From Filosporella fistucella (taxonomy: Eukaryota > Ascomycota > Leotiomycetes > Helotiales): 64,000 bases of DNA. The DNA is taken from NCBI GenBank assembly GCA_030077755.1, contig JAQJZZ010000021.1, positions 1,054,001-1,118,000 of the forward strand. The letters run 5' to 3'. Made by a program: the position numbers and the translations under genes. Shown piece by piece: positions 10,810 to 22,148 of this stretch (position 1 is its first letter; every line of letters starts with the position of its first letter). The notes below the pieces were generated by a model, which searched no databases, was not told where the DNA came from, and saw only the letters and a program-made list of their open reading frames with translations.

Positions 10810-11983
10810 TGTGTGGTTTGAACATGCGAATCGATGTACAATGCTGGGTTCTAATGATCGACGATGTCTAAGCAGGAAACCCAGGGCGACGACCCAAACA
10901 AACTTCCAGGCAGATATTGATAGATTTAATACTACAATTCTCTGGGAGCGCTGGGTATATGAAAGTTATCTCAAGATTTGGTGCCACAAAAGTCAATGAC
11001 TGAAATCATATCATCAAACAAGGCAATGTTCTGCTACCTGAATCTAACCTGGGCTCATGCCCTTGACTCCAAAGGGGTAATCCGAAGTCAGTCTAGGCAG
11101 AGTCCTTACCTGAAAGATAAAGGAACCAACTTCCATGATCAGGGTAGTTCTCAGCCTCAGTGTCATATTTTAAAGCCGACTGACAATCTGCACGAATGAA
11201 ATTCCAGATTCTAAATGATTCCCCAATCACTTGCTTCCAAGAGCCGGCATAACACTTGATACTATTCGTAGATCCCATGGAGTTAACAAATAGAGGCTAC
11301 CCGAGGCAACGCTAACACTTAAGATTGAGCTTAATTTGGGATTTTTGACATGATTTTTGTTGGCCGCTTCGCGCGAGATTGCTGCATCCGGTATAGAGCC
11401 ATGTCAGTCAGCCCTAGACGGCGGCTTGGCTGGTGAGCTAGCGCGAGCTTATAAAGGAACTTCCGTTTAAAACTTGGACCGTGAATATAATAGAGGTTCA
11501 TGTTGATGCTTATGCGGGATAGCTTGTGGGGAGGGGGAGATAATCTGGACACGGAGTACCGGTATGATTCAGACAGACCTTGGTTCGATGGGAAACCGAC
11601 AGATAATACCATCGAGGAGTTGATAAGACGGTCTCAGAAAACCTTTAAAAAAGGAGAACTCTTCCTCAAAATTTCCACGACGATCAACTTGAAAGGTAGC
11701 TTGAAAATTTCAAGTCTAACAGGCTCAGCGAGGTCCAGATCACAGGACAGCTCGAGTCGACCTGAGATATCACGTGATTTGGTAAGAAGGGGAGGACCCT
11801 AAGACTTTCCAAGCACTCGCTCGTTCTGCTCGATGGGATATATCGACAATTTCACTTCCACAATCAACGATATCATGAAATCATGAGAACCCTTGAGAGG
11901 AGAGACACACCACCCACCTTAGTCAACCTCACTAATTTCATGTGACCATAAACCTTGGGTAGTCGAAATGCCATACAGTAGCC
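10810..11983. other. Intergenic region
   Basis: This 1.2 kb stretch lies between the MITE and the 3' end of the acidic hypothetical gene. Short frames at 10978-11199, 11331-11612 and 11500-11802 lack family motifs and splice support. Nothing is called here. Confidence 0.45.
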
Positions 11984-13282
11984 CTAAGAAGCAGACACCA
12001 AACTCCAACCATCGCTATCATCATCCTCATCCATTTTATTATGCTCTTTCGTGTGTTCAGCCTTTTTGCTTGATCCTGGTGCTTCAGTGGCTGCCTCCTG
12101 TGCATTCGCCGTCGGCTCAGAGAAATCGATCAAGTCCTCAAAATCATCTTCGTTGTCTATGTGTTTCGGTACTTGTTGTTGCTTCTGGCTCTTCTTCGAC
12201 ATAGATGAAGATTTACTGCTAGATTCAGGTTCTCCCGCGGCGAGAGGAGGCCTGAACTGCTGCTCATGACTGACTGGCAGTTTGTTGTCAATTTTCTTGG
12301 AAGTTGACTCCGTGCCCCTGATAGGAATCTGGTTTGGAGCTCTCCATACACTTGGTTCTGTTGTCTTTCCATCGGGTATTCGATTCGATGATCCCAATCG
12401 TGGATACCCATAAATGAGCTCCTCCGGTTCCTCTGGATCAGCCTCAGCTTCTTTCTTCCATGTCGACAGAAACCCATCAACATCGGCTGTATCTTTTCTG
12501 GAACGATCTCTCTGGCCCGCATAGTAGGAATCTTCATCGTGTGCATCTCGGTCGGCCTTCTTATCTTCAAATCCGTAATCATCTTCAAGTGGCAGCCCAT
12601 TCCTTTGCAGGTCAAGCTCATCCAACTCTCCGAGGCCCCTGTAACTCAAAGCCGTCAAAGCTGGCTCGTTCTTCTCAACCCATATCAATAGTTGCTTGAT
12701 CCTCGCGTCATGTCTTTCCAAAACACTTCTTTCTACCCCTCCGTCTTGCAAGATCTTTTCCACTCTACGCAAACCCGTGCCCAACACTACCTTCTTTTTC
12801 AATCCCAATCGCTCCTCTCTTGCTCTCTCCACCAGCAGTCTTTCGATCTCACCCAGCTCGGGATCCTTCCGTGCCAAAGGGGACAGTCCAAGGCTATCGA
12901 CGAACGTTTCAATGCCGTCCAAATGCACGGTAATCTCACTCCTCAGGTTGCCTAACAACTCATGGCCATCTTCAGCTTCTTTCCAACCATCTTCTCCGAT
13001 AATCTGATACATGTTGACAAGTTCTTGCAACTGACAAACGACATCTACAAGGGTTTCGAGGATGTGTAACCATTCTTTGCGACGATCATTGCATCGAGTC
13101 ATAAGTAGTGACTTGGAATCTGAGGCTTGGAGGGAGAGGTGAGTGAGAAGGCAAGAAATCTCATCGAGGCTAATTTTGAGGATCTGGAATTCGGAGTCTT
13201 CTGGAAGTGTAGAGCAGGAATGGGAGAGGGATGTAATCATCTCGCTCACGGCTGTGAAGTCGTGAGGAATGAACGAAGCCAT
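11984..13282 (-). CDS. Conserved-looking acidic hypothetical protein with C-terminal AIM/LIR-like motifs
   Basis: A single exon encodes 432 residues from the ATG ending at 13282 (MASFIPHDFTAV); in-frame codons upstream are not ATG. I do not recognise the family. The first 220 residues are helical and Leu-rich (for example EISCLLTHLSLQASDS and ETLVDVVCQLQELVNMYQ), resembling fungal N-terminal helical domains in style only. The second half is disordered, acidic and Lys/Ser-rich. Near the end are an acidic run with DDFEDLIDF (Phe about 381) and the terminal DDDSDGWSLV (Trp about 426). Both match the Atg8-family interacting motif [W/F/Y]xx[L/I/V] with acidic residues before it. A selective-autophagy link is inference from those motifs alone. 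The gene is convergent with nothing close; its promoter faces 13283-14259. Confidence 0.75.
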   Translation of the reverse strand: MASFIPHDFTAVSEMITSLSHSCSTLPEDSEFQILKISLDEISCLLTHLSLQASDSKSLLMTRCNDRRKEWLHILETLVDVVCQLQELVNMYQIIGEDGWKEAEDGHELLGNLRSEITVHLDGIETFVDSLGLSPLARKDPELGEIERLLVERAREERLGLKKKVVLGTGLRRVEKILQDGGVERSVLERHDARIKQLLIWVEKNEPALTALSYRGLGELDELDLQRNGLPLEDDYGFEDKKADRDAHDEDSYYAGQRDRSRKDTADVDGFLSTWKKEAEADPEEPEELIYGYPRLGSSNRIPDGKTTEPSVWRAPNQIPIRGTESTSKKIDNKLPVSHEQQFRPPLAAGEPESSSKSSSMSKKSQKQQQVPKHIDNEDDFEDLIDFSEPTANAQEAATEAPGSSKKAEHTKEHNKMDEDDDSDGWSLVSAS

Positions 13283-14259
13283 ATTTGCGACGCTGAAGGG
13301 TATCAATGAAGTGAAGGCAGGGAGTGTATCTCAATACCCTAGAAACTGAATGCGGTGATTTGATTCTTGTTGAAAGAAAAATAGATGAAGTTGAGGTTAA
13401 GATGAGGCTGTGATTAGGCTTCCACGCGTCAGTCCTGTGGCAAGAGGCTGCCAATCGTTTTCATAGGTGATGGAAGCGAACAGATTGTGAAACACTTGCT
13501 TCGATGCTAGATATTCGAGTCTTTGAAATCGAACTTAAAGATGCCGAGAATGGAGTTTGTGTAGTAATATTAATTTGAAAACGAGGGGTTGATATCAGCT
13601 CCATTAGTGTGGGGTAGCTGATACCACGTGATGTAGGCAGGTCTCGTGATTCAGCCTCAAACATGAAGAAGGTAACATGTCGTGGGAGTCAAACATTTCT
13701 GCCCTGTTCAAAGTCGTTCATCCTCTCTTGTAAGAATGCTCTAGTAGAGGGTCTCGAATATATGTACGTACACGTGATCATAGAACCACAACCCCAATGA
13801 TGTCAGCCCAGGTTTGTGCCAAGCAGGAACTTCACCATCATCACCATCAAAAATCACCCACAAGCAACATGCATCTACGCCTCGAAAAGTACGTGAAGAT
13901 TCACCATGTAACATCGAAGCAAATCCAAGTATTCCAAATGATACACCAGTGAGCAAGGCACAGCAGAGGCAATCGACTTGGCTGCACGGTTACGCGGATA
14001 ATATGGAACTCTTGTGCTTACAGCTATGGGTGATGCTTCGGATGATTCCATACCGCCAACCGCCAAGCATTGGCTTATGAGGCAGTGTCGACAACGTGAT
14101 AGTGGGCTCTTAGTACTGAGCCTTGGAAGGCGAGCTTGCTAGTACATGCGCATCATACAAAGGCTGATCTTCCCCACTGTCTCGAACTTTTATCTGTGCT
14201 CTCTCTTTTGATTTTTTAAAACTTATTATCGAGCTTTGGAAAAATATATCACAAACAAA
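13283..14259. other. Divergent intergenic region
   Basis: About 1 kb lies between the hypothetical gene (minus) and the RCR1-like gene (plus). It contains several ACGTGA/TCACGT motifs near 13625 and 13769, and a His-codon-like CATCAC run at 13830-13845. No coding frame is supported. Confidence 0.4.
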
Positions 14260-14761
14260 ATGATTCTTCCTAGAGCTACAGAAGTTATCTCAAGGTCCGC
14301 AGACCTGGTCGCCAGACAATACTATGGATCGCGGAGATGGTACGTCTATAGCTCTGTTCCCGCATTTATCACATTCTAACCATGACCCAGTAACTACTAT
14401 GGCAACAGCTACAGATGTAACAGCGCATGGAATCGCTGGGGTCGTTGGGTTCTCGCAGGAGTCTTAATCTTCGCTGGTCTCGTTCTTCTCCTCATTTTCC
14501 TGTAAGCTCTCTGTTCCCAAGTCATCTCCTTGAATCATAACTAACGATCACAGATGCTGCGCACGTCGTCGTAAACGTCGTCAAGCAAGATATGCTGCGC
14601 CTGTTGCGATGCAAACTCCTCACATCAATAACGGTGGCTACAACAACCAGAGCTACAATGCGCCACCAGGTCCTCCTCCTACATACGGTGGTGAGAATTA
14701 TGGTTATTACGGACAGCAGAATGGAGTCGCACAGCCTGCGAACGTGTATAAACCTCATTGA
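14260..14761 (+). CDS. RCR1-like single-pass membrane protein
   Basis: A 132-residue protein is encoded by three exons (introns 14340-14390 and 14502-14553; 399 nt of coding sequence). It resembles the fungal Rcr1/Rcr2 family, whose yeast members act in chitin deposition and Congo red resistance and in endosome-vacuole trafficking of plasma-membrane proteins. An N-terminal lumenal segment MILPRATEVISRS is common to this group. One membrane helix (GRWVLAGVLIFAGLVLLLIF, about 45-64) follows, then a Cys-Cys and a basic stop-transfer cluster ARRRKRRQAR. The tail is Asn/Tyr/Gly/Pro-rich with a PPGPPPTYG motif that could bind WW-domain ubiquitin-ligase partners (family knowledge). TACTAAC-like branch sites precede both acceptors. 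Confidence 0.8.
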
Positions 14762-15902
14762 GGTGTGGAGTAATCATGACCGAGAGGTTGGGGTTGTAGG
14801 AGTGTATATATGATGGGACTGGCGTTCGTTATACGATCTTGGACGCAAGTCATGAAAATCCTTCGGATGGAGTTGTCTGGCAACTATGAACTTGTATGAT
14901 TGTGATATATGACTATTTGTTAATAAAAAAATTTGAAAGCATCGGTAACATGTAAAGTGAAATGCATGTAATCAAAAGACGAATCTTTTATTGCAGTAAT
15001 GTTCTCGCAATGAAGCAGAGTCATATGCCTACCTAGTTATTGACTGAGTACAAAAACCCTCAGCTCGCCCTCCTCGCTCGTCTGACGTCACATTTCCTAG
15101 TCCCATCATCACTACGACCCTCCTAAATATTAAATCATACTTCATATGTCCTCTCTTAACACAATTCTCATTCCTAATCCTCTCTCCAATTCCTCATCCT
15201 CATCCTCATCCACCTTCCAATAATTGATATCCTGTCCTCACTTACACAATGTATCAAAGCTCGGGACAAGCTTTCCCGTCTTCCCCAAACAACTGGCTCC
15301 ACAATCTGATGTTTCAAGCAAGAACCTGTGTAACTAATGCTATAACCTTTAAGGTTTGACTTTACTAAACTTATAACACAGACTCGGACTTTAATGTTGA
15401 GTGGCAATGGAAGAGGCGACTGGGTTGAAAAGATGTTATGATGAGGATTCTCACTTGCGGATGTATATTTTATTTCGCATTTGTCTTGCAATTCTTGTCT
15501 TCACTCGTGTCCATGATTATACCGTTCATAAATAGTTATTCTTTTTTCATCGTCGCTTTGCGTGCCGCCATGGTTAATATATCCTGCTGCTGTTGCGAGA
15601 TTCAAATATGTCTGCATAGAGAATTACCGGCATAGACAGAAATAATTCTATTCCAGGGTGAAAAACTCTCGAGTGAGAGTATAAAAGCCATGTTTCTATT
15701 GTGATTGCCGATCTATATTAAGCTTTAAGCAATCTGTTTAGTGTAGCTACGGTGAATGAATCTCGAAGTGGTGGTTATAGCAATACAGGAAACAAATATT
15801 ACAATGAGGTCGAGTTAGAAGAAGACTTGATTGTGATTTCATATTCTATGATACTCAAACTCAAAAGATCAAAGCCATTCAATTCCAGATAGTCGGCACT
15901 AT
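14762..15902. other. Intergenic region between convergent 3' ends
   Basis: This 1.1 kb stretch lies between the RCR1-like and NmrA-like 3' ends. It is AT-rich around 14900-15000 and 15640-15900. No supported coding frame, RNA gene or repeat is seen. Confidence 0.45.
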
Positions 15903-16820
15903 TCATACACTCCTCCCCAATATTTCCCTCAAATACCTCTCCACGTCCTGCATCTCAATCCCCCTCTGCCCATTGAAAGTCTTCTCCATCTCCCAACTAA
16001 CACCGCTCCCCTCCGCAAACACAACCCAGTACTTCCTCATCGCATTTCCCGGGTCCTTCCCTAGCTCCCCCCTCAAACTTTCCATACTCCTAACCTCTCT
16101 CCTCATCTTCCTCCCCATAACATCCTCCACAACCTCTGCTAATCTCCCATAACTAACCGTTTCCCCCGCCGTAAAAACAACTTCATTCCCAATCCTCGGC
16201 TCCTCATACAAGATCCTGGCGGTCAACTTCCCAATATCCTCTACACTCGTAACAGTGACCCTATTCTCCCACCCACCCAACGCCCTAACGATTCCGTGTT
16301 CAAAATCCACAATCTGCGTACTAGGCTCAAATAGAAAACTTGTAAACATCCCAGTACTAATGATTACCCATTCCGTCTCTTTCTGGCCTCTTAATAGTGC
16401 TCTAACAGCGACTTGCTCATCAAAGAGATCTTGAGCAGAGCCAGGACCAATGATATCGTAATCTACGCCAAATTGCCAGGGGACAAATCTCTTTACCCCG
16501 GCGGAGAGAACAGCAGTTACGATCTTGAGTTGAGAGACGGGACCAGAGGAGAATCCAAGACAGGAGATGAGGAGGGAGAAGGGTTTGAAGAGCTCGGAGA
16601 GTTGGGAGGGGGAGGAGGTAGCGATGTCACCGGGGAGAAAAGAGATGTCTAGGGCGCGAAGAGAGGAGATGTGTTTTGCTTTTGAGGGAGATGGAGAGAG
16701 GAGGGTGGATGGACGGAGGAGAACAGTTATTTTAGTTTCTGGTGGGGCGAGGGAAGAGAGGTGGGTGAGGATTGAGGCTCCTAGTTCGCCTGCGCCTAGG
16801 ACGAGGATGTTGTCTGGCAT
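15903..16820 (-). CDS. NmrA-like / isoflavone-reductase-like NAD(P)-binding protein
   Basis: An intronless gene encodes 305 residues, the usual length for this atypical short-chain dehydrogenase group. The N-terminus MPDNILVLGAGELG carries the dinucleotide-binding glycine motif (G9-x-G11-x-x-G14) after the first beta strand. An Arg in TVLLRPSTLL fits the NADP-preferring position. LLISCLGF and GVKRFVPWQFGVDYD match strands 4-5 of the fold, where family members use FIPSEFG. Activity could be reductase or redox sensing in transcriptional control; the sequence does not decide. High C content on the plus strand at 15900-16400 reflects codon choice, as third positions are mostly G/C here. Confidence 0.85.
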   Translation of the reverse strand: MPDNILVLGAGELGASILTHLSSLAPPETKITVLLRPSTLLSPSPSKAKHISSLRALDISFLPGDIATSSPSQLSELFKPFSLLISCLGFSSGPVSQLKIVTAVLSAGVKRFVPWQFGVDYDIIGPGSAQDLFDEQVAVRALLRGQKETEWVIISTGMFTSFLFEPSTQIVDFEHGIVRALGGWENRVTVTSVEDIGKLTARILYEEPRIGNEVVFTAGETVSYGRLAEVVEDVMGRKMRREVRSMESLRGELGKDPGNAMRKYWVVFAEGSGVSWEMEKTFNGQRGIEMQDVERYLREILGRSV

Positions 16821-17035
16821 GTTGGACTGTCAACAAGGCGTAGTTTTTAGCATAGATAGCAATGAACAACTGCACAATACTTCTTTTAAACCACTGGGTT
16901 TATATAAAGCTTCTGTTCTTGGCACGGACATAACACACTCGATGTCCGAAGGAGACCTTACAAATATTACCTTCACGTGATCGACGATCTGTGGACACCA
17001 GCTCAAGGATGCCTTGAATCATAACGTAGTATTCT

Positions 17036-18766
17036 CTATACTTCGCTTTCGAATTGTCTAACCATCAATCCCCGTTCCGCAAGTGAGTCTTTCACTTGCT
17101 TGACGGTATATTCGCCTCTGTGGAACATCCCCGCACCAAGAGCTGCATCTGTCTTTGTTTTCGAAAACACTTCCTCGAAATGACCTGGATTTCCAGCTCC
17201 ACTTGAGGCTATGACAGGTATTGTAATGGCATTTTTCACTTGATTGATCAGTTCAAGATCAAAACCACTGTTCGTTCCATCCTTGTCAATGCAATTCAAG
17301 AGAATCTCTCCAGCTCCCATAGCTTCTACAGCTTTCACTAACTCCACGACATCCATGTCTCGTGTCTCTCTTCCCCCCTTGATCGTACAGGCGTACCAAC
17401 AGTCTGTCTCTCCATTTGGGCCTGGGTATGATGTTTTGACAGTGTTGTGTTTTGTTTCCGATGGTTTCGAAATGTACACTCTTTTGGGGTCTACGCTGAC
17501 AACAACAGCTTGATTTCCATATGCTCCTGATATTTGCTCGATGGCGGTATTCCCAAATAACTTCTGTCCATTTGCATAGTATTCTTCTGCGGCTGTCACA
17601 GCATCAGAGCCTATCGACACCTTATCTGCACCACTCTTGAAATACATAGTAGCAATCTCTAGGGCAGAGACTTTGGTACCATCAGTATCTGTTGTGTCTC
17701 GAATTCCGCCACCAATAGTGAGAGGTACAAAGACTGTCTCTGATGTTCTTCGTAGAATTTCCAACATAGGTAAATCTGCCAGCGGACAATCCCGAAAACT
17801 TGTGATGTTCAAAAACGTAACCTCATCTGCTCCTTGCTCATAGTACTTTCTCGCCATTTCGACAGGCTTTCCCAGATTTCGTACATTTCCTCCATCAGTC
17901 TTTTCTCGCACATCATATTGATCTCCTTTTGTAACAACCAGGTCGCCTTGATCATTTGTCCGCACGTCTAAACATGCAATGACTCGTCTGGTCAAACCTT
18001 CTGCAACGGCTTCGGTGCCCGCAGGGGCGCCAATATCTTTCGATCCATCCAGAAATGCTTTCAAAACTCTCAACCCTGCGACACCACTTTTCTCTGGGTG
18101 AAATTGAGTCGCCAGTACATTGCCTTTTGCTACGGCACCAACAAATTCCTCATCTCCATATCGTGCTGTCGCAACCTGCCATCCTTGACTTTCGAGTTCC
18201 CCAGGTGTATACGGTACCTTGTAGGAGTGGACATAATAGTATTTCGAACTCGGTCTTAATCCATAAACCTTCTTGTCTGCCGTGTTGGCACTATTCCACC
18301 CAATGTGAGGAACCGCTTTCAAGGTGTCGTCGAATCGATCAAGTTGTTTCTTTATAACTCCGAGGCCAGGGACCGCAGGACTCTCGGAAGATCCCTCAAA
18401 GAGTGCTTGCATACCAACACATATTCCCATAAACGGTTTTCCAGCTTCGATATGTTTGCGTATCGCTGGTACATAACCTGCGCCAGATATTTGTGTCATG
18501 CAATGGCCGAAATGGCCAACACCAGGGAGAATCAACGTCTGCAGATTGCCGTTAGCACTCTTCCTTAGATTTTATCACAGAAATATTCCTCTACAAAAGT
18601 CTGAGCCGTGATGAAGGATGGGCTGCCATCTTAATCAACTCACATCTGCTTTCTCGACATCCTCTGGTGATTTGATCCACTCTACTGTGTATCCAACTTT
18701 TTCAATCGCATTGACCAGACTCCTTATGTTTCCTGCAACATAGTCCAGCAGATGAACAGATGGCAT
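17036..18766 (-). CDS. HIS7: Imidazole glycerol phosphate synthase HisHF (HIS7)
   Basis: Bifunctional histidine-biosynthesis enzyme: a glutamine amidotransferase (HisH) fused to a cyclase (HisF). It converts PRFAR plus glutamine-derived ammonia to IGP and AICAR. Two exons (intron 18539-18643, 105 nt) give 541 residues. The first exon starts [20 protein letters not shown]. The glutaminase nucleophile lies in [10 protein letters not shown] (Cys about 81), the oxyanion strand in LPGVGHFG, and the His/Glu pair in TQFHPEKSG. The cyclase begins at [13 protein letters not shown] and contains [31 protein letters not shown] and VIASSGAGN, the phosphate-binding and catalytic Asp regions of the beta/alpha barrel. 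All key residues look intact. It is a housekeeping gene, expected to be under cross-pathway control. Confidence 0.96.
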
Positions 18767-19851
18767 ATTGAAATTCGATCGACTTATATGGTATGCGAAA
18801 GTCAAAACTTCAATTGCTGTTGAATTGATCAACAGGATATGACTCAGTGAGGGTTGTTTTGTCCTGCAAAAGTTACCCCGCGCTAAGTTTTCTGCCGTTT
18901 GGCACCGCCCAAGTTCCCTTTCTCACAGCTTTGCAAGGTGTGTTTTCAATCTTCCGCTAGTATTACGCTTACACAATATCTACAAGTATTCCTATCTGCA
19001 GCAGTAATATCCTGGATTTGCCGATTTCTTTCAAGTGTCCGCAATGCATTTACTTCTGCTGTACCACAAAATGGCACCATTTCCTGTATGTACATTTGAT
19101 CGCCGATATCAGTTGTATATCTGTTTAGTGAGATTTTAACAGTTGACTACTCCTCTCCGATTATCTTATTCATAGTTTCGATGCTCATAGTTGTCACTTT
19201 CTGTGTCTTTCATTCGATTTGTTATGGAATTTGATATCAGTACTGAAACTTTGCTTTTGTTCATGCTGAGGGACCATCGGCATTCTTATTTCTAAATCGA
19301 CGTGATAGCAGCTTGCCCTTTATCCAATTTCTATATCGCAAGGCGCTCAGAGAGACCGCCCCAAAGAATTATCCCTCGGATATCGGGATCATTAATTTTC
19401 TCCGAAAACGAGATTTCTCCTTGAAGTTTACAAGAGGTGACAATATTCGTGGTAGCTGCCTGCCCAACAAGCTCGTTCTACTATTCCAAATATGACCTTG
19501 CACACATCCTTGAAGAAGCCGTGTATGAGTGCATAAATGGGACCTTTAGAAAGTGCCTAGTGACGTTCCAAATACAGTAAAGTTAATCCCATATTGTCGC
19601 CTGTTTGACAAGAATTGGCGTACAGTAACTACAACTATTATTTATGAAGCACTCGTAATCTTGTCCGGAAGGCACTCACAGATCTCCAGCAAGATTTGGG
19701 TATCCTACCCAAAAGAGCCAATTGCTTACATATACAAATGCGTAGATGAGCAGGCTGAGAGTTTGCAATAGTATAATCACTTTAGTGTTTGAGGTCAATT
19801 AAGCGTGTCTTTCACTGCTCGGGAGCATCTCAGTCCTTAAAGTTATCCAGG
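18767..19851. other. Intergenic region
   Basis: About 1.1 kb lies upstream of HIS7 and downstream of the membrane-protein fragment. Short frames at 18899-19099, 19313-19495 and 19553-19771 have no recognisable content. It may include eroded flanking parts of the fragment at 19852-20529. Confidence 0.4.
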
Positions 19852-20529
19852 CTATCGAGCAGAATGCGAGTTGAAACACAAAGCAGTTAGGTGAATAATC
19901 CTACTATTGTAGAATCTTCCAAGCCAACCTGTTGCATCATCATAAGGTCCTAGAAGCGTCCAATATCGAATTTGTATCGGGACCATGAGGTACACTTTGA
20001 TTGGTTGAAGAGCAAGTTCCGTAATAGATTGGGTCCAGAAAGCGTTTCGCCACAGGAAATCTGGCTCGGTGCAAGATTTTCCCCGCTGCTGAAGAGGTTT
20101 GGCTCCTACCAAAAGGTTCAAAACAGCCCAGCTAAATCGTGACCTAGCAACGTAGAATAACGTGAGTTCCCATATTTCGAACGAATGCTGGTATCCTGAA
20201 GCAGATTTTATGATGGCTGCGATTAGAGCATTTGAAGCAAGCTGAAGGCCAACGCCGAATATCCACATATATCGCCAACTCTTCGAGTTCTGGTCTCCGA
20301 AATTCCCACGCGTCAGGAAGTGAACAACTTTTCTGTTGCCGGATAGAATAGTCAAAAAAAAGACGACTGCATTGGTGACTCCAAAAGTGGCTAGAGTGCT
20401 GGCCACTGAAGGACACTGCACCGTTGATAATGATGGGTTGGTGGGCGACTGTCCATTCCCATGGCGAAATAGCGTGTCAAACTGGTATCTGTAGCTGGAA
20501 GAAAATATGATGAATGATATGTCCCTCAC
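19852..20529 (-). pseudogene. Fragment of a fungal multi-pass membrane protein of unknown function
   Basis: An open frame of about 220 residues resembles a widespread but uncharacterised fungal membrane-protein family. It has the N-terminal pattern YQFDTLFRHGNGQSP, then CPSVASTLATFGVTNAVVFF, GNRKVVHFLTRG, DSKSWRYMW-like text and IWELTLFYVARSRFSW. Three or four hydrophobic segments are visible. No ATG opens the frame (the 5'-most possible start is GTG), no upstream exon joins in phase, and the frame stops after HLTALCFNSHSAR where I would expect more protein. I read it as a truncated copy or a gene whose ends I cannot resolve. Confidence 0.5.
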
Positions 20530-20807
20530 GAATTACAAAACTCTAATTTTTCAAGAGTATCTATTTTCAGGCTATGTTAGAAATAAGGCGATTGCACTAC
20601 TTTTGAGGAAGCTTTCGACACCATCACAGCCACCACGTATATTTCGCCGAAGCAAGTGAAAATGGGGTTTGGACCTTCGAGGCACTTTTATACCTCGCCA
20701 GGTAGAGCCACAATATTATATATTTGCTAATTTTCAATTGTGTTGTGAAAGTCTACCAGCGTTCGAAATTTCGCAGCCCACGACATTTGCTTCCAAATTC
20801 CACGTTT

Positions 20808-22148
20808 CTAGATCGACGCTTTTACGCCTTGCTGCTCTGCCAGCCTCTTATACATCTCTTTTTCAAAAAGAACTTGCATATCATGGCTCTTGAAATCTCC
20901 AAACGGGACGACATTGCTCGAATATAATGTCACTAGCCCCGCGCTCCTGTCAATTGTCCAAAGAAGATTCGGCAGTCCACTCCAATTCATCGTGCCCTTC
21001 TTCCTGCCAGTATGTGTATCCTCACATACCAGAGCTCCACCAAGTCCCCAATCTTGCTTTGTTCCTACCTTTTGACTTGCAAATGCGTCCTTGAGAAGAT
21101 CTCCATTTGCAAATTCATTCCATACCGCTAAACTTTCCGGTTGCAATTGAGGGCGAAACATTTCGTCAATGGTAGAAGACTTGAGGAGTTTCCCATCGTC
21201 TTTCAAGATAGATAACAGGATCTTGAGATATTCACCAGGATTTCCAATCACGCCAGCTCCGCCCAATTCATCGCCCATGGGTGTCGGATTGGCATAGAGC
21301 AATGTATCAGTCCATTCAACCTTGCCTGCATCTCGAACTGGCAAACCCCACTCTCCACCTTCGTCAGGTTTCCGGATCGTCAACTTTACCAAGTTTTTAC
21401 GGACTTCTGGTTTCAATTCCTGGTGGAATGTCATATTCTTGATGCCAAGAGGGGTCCAAATATTCTTTTCGCAATAGTCTTCAAGATTGGTATGGTACAG
21501 ACGTCCAACAAGGAGTCCTACCCAATCTAACGCCACTCCATACGACCAACTGGTGCCTGGTTCATATAACAGGGGAAGACTAATTTGATGCAACAATCCA
21601 GAATTGATATCGTTTAACTTTTCTTTACGTTCGCGGCGCCACTGATGCATTTTTGGGTCCATCATATCGTACGTGAAACCAGCAGAGTGGGTGAGAAGAT
21701 GCCTATTTTTTGTCAAGGATATTCGCAAAATGATTTATTTGATGCGCTTACCTGAGGGTCATAACATTCTTCGCTTGGCTGTATTGTGGTTTACCAGTCT
21801 TTTCATCAAACCCGTGCAAGATCCGAGGCTTTATTAACTCGGGGAGGACTCCCGTCACATCGTCATCTAACTTGATCAGACCCCGCTCGACACATTGCAT
21901 AGCTGCGATGGTCGTGATCAACTTTGTGCAAGATGCCATAATGAACGTAGCGTTCAGGTCCATTGGTTCAGCTGGGTTCTTTGGCCCGAATGCTTTCTGG
22001 TACAGGAATTTTCCTTGAGACCGTCAGTCTCGAGCGTGAAATATCATGAGTTTGAGAACACGCCTTTATCATCACTGGCAATCAAGATGACTCCAGGAAT
22101 CTCACGAGCATCACAGGATTTCTGTACATGTTCTTCGAATGACCCCAT
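20808..22148 (-). CDS. Class C beta-lactamase-like serine hydrolase/transesterase
   Basis: Three exons (introns 21703-21751 and 22014-22063) give 413 residues. This fold is shared by bacterial AmpC, esterases and fungal acyltransferases of the LovD type. The nucleophile motif S-x-x-K is in MASCTK (Ser about 56, Lys about 59). The second catalytic element is the Tyr in SWSYGVALDW (about Tyr170), the usual YxN/YxG position of this family. WGLGGALVCEDTHTGRKKGT and WSGLPNLLW fit the third motif region (HTG/WGG loop). Start: ATG ending at 22148, MGSFEEHVQKSCDAREIPGV. The first intron only works with a GC donor (AAAG then GCGTGT). It may act on a polyketide or other ester; no biosynthetic cluster surrounds it. 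Cytosolic, no signal peptide. Confidence 0.85.
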
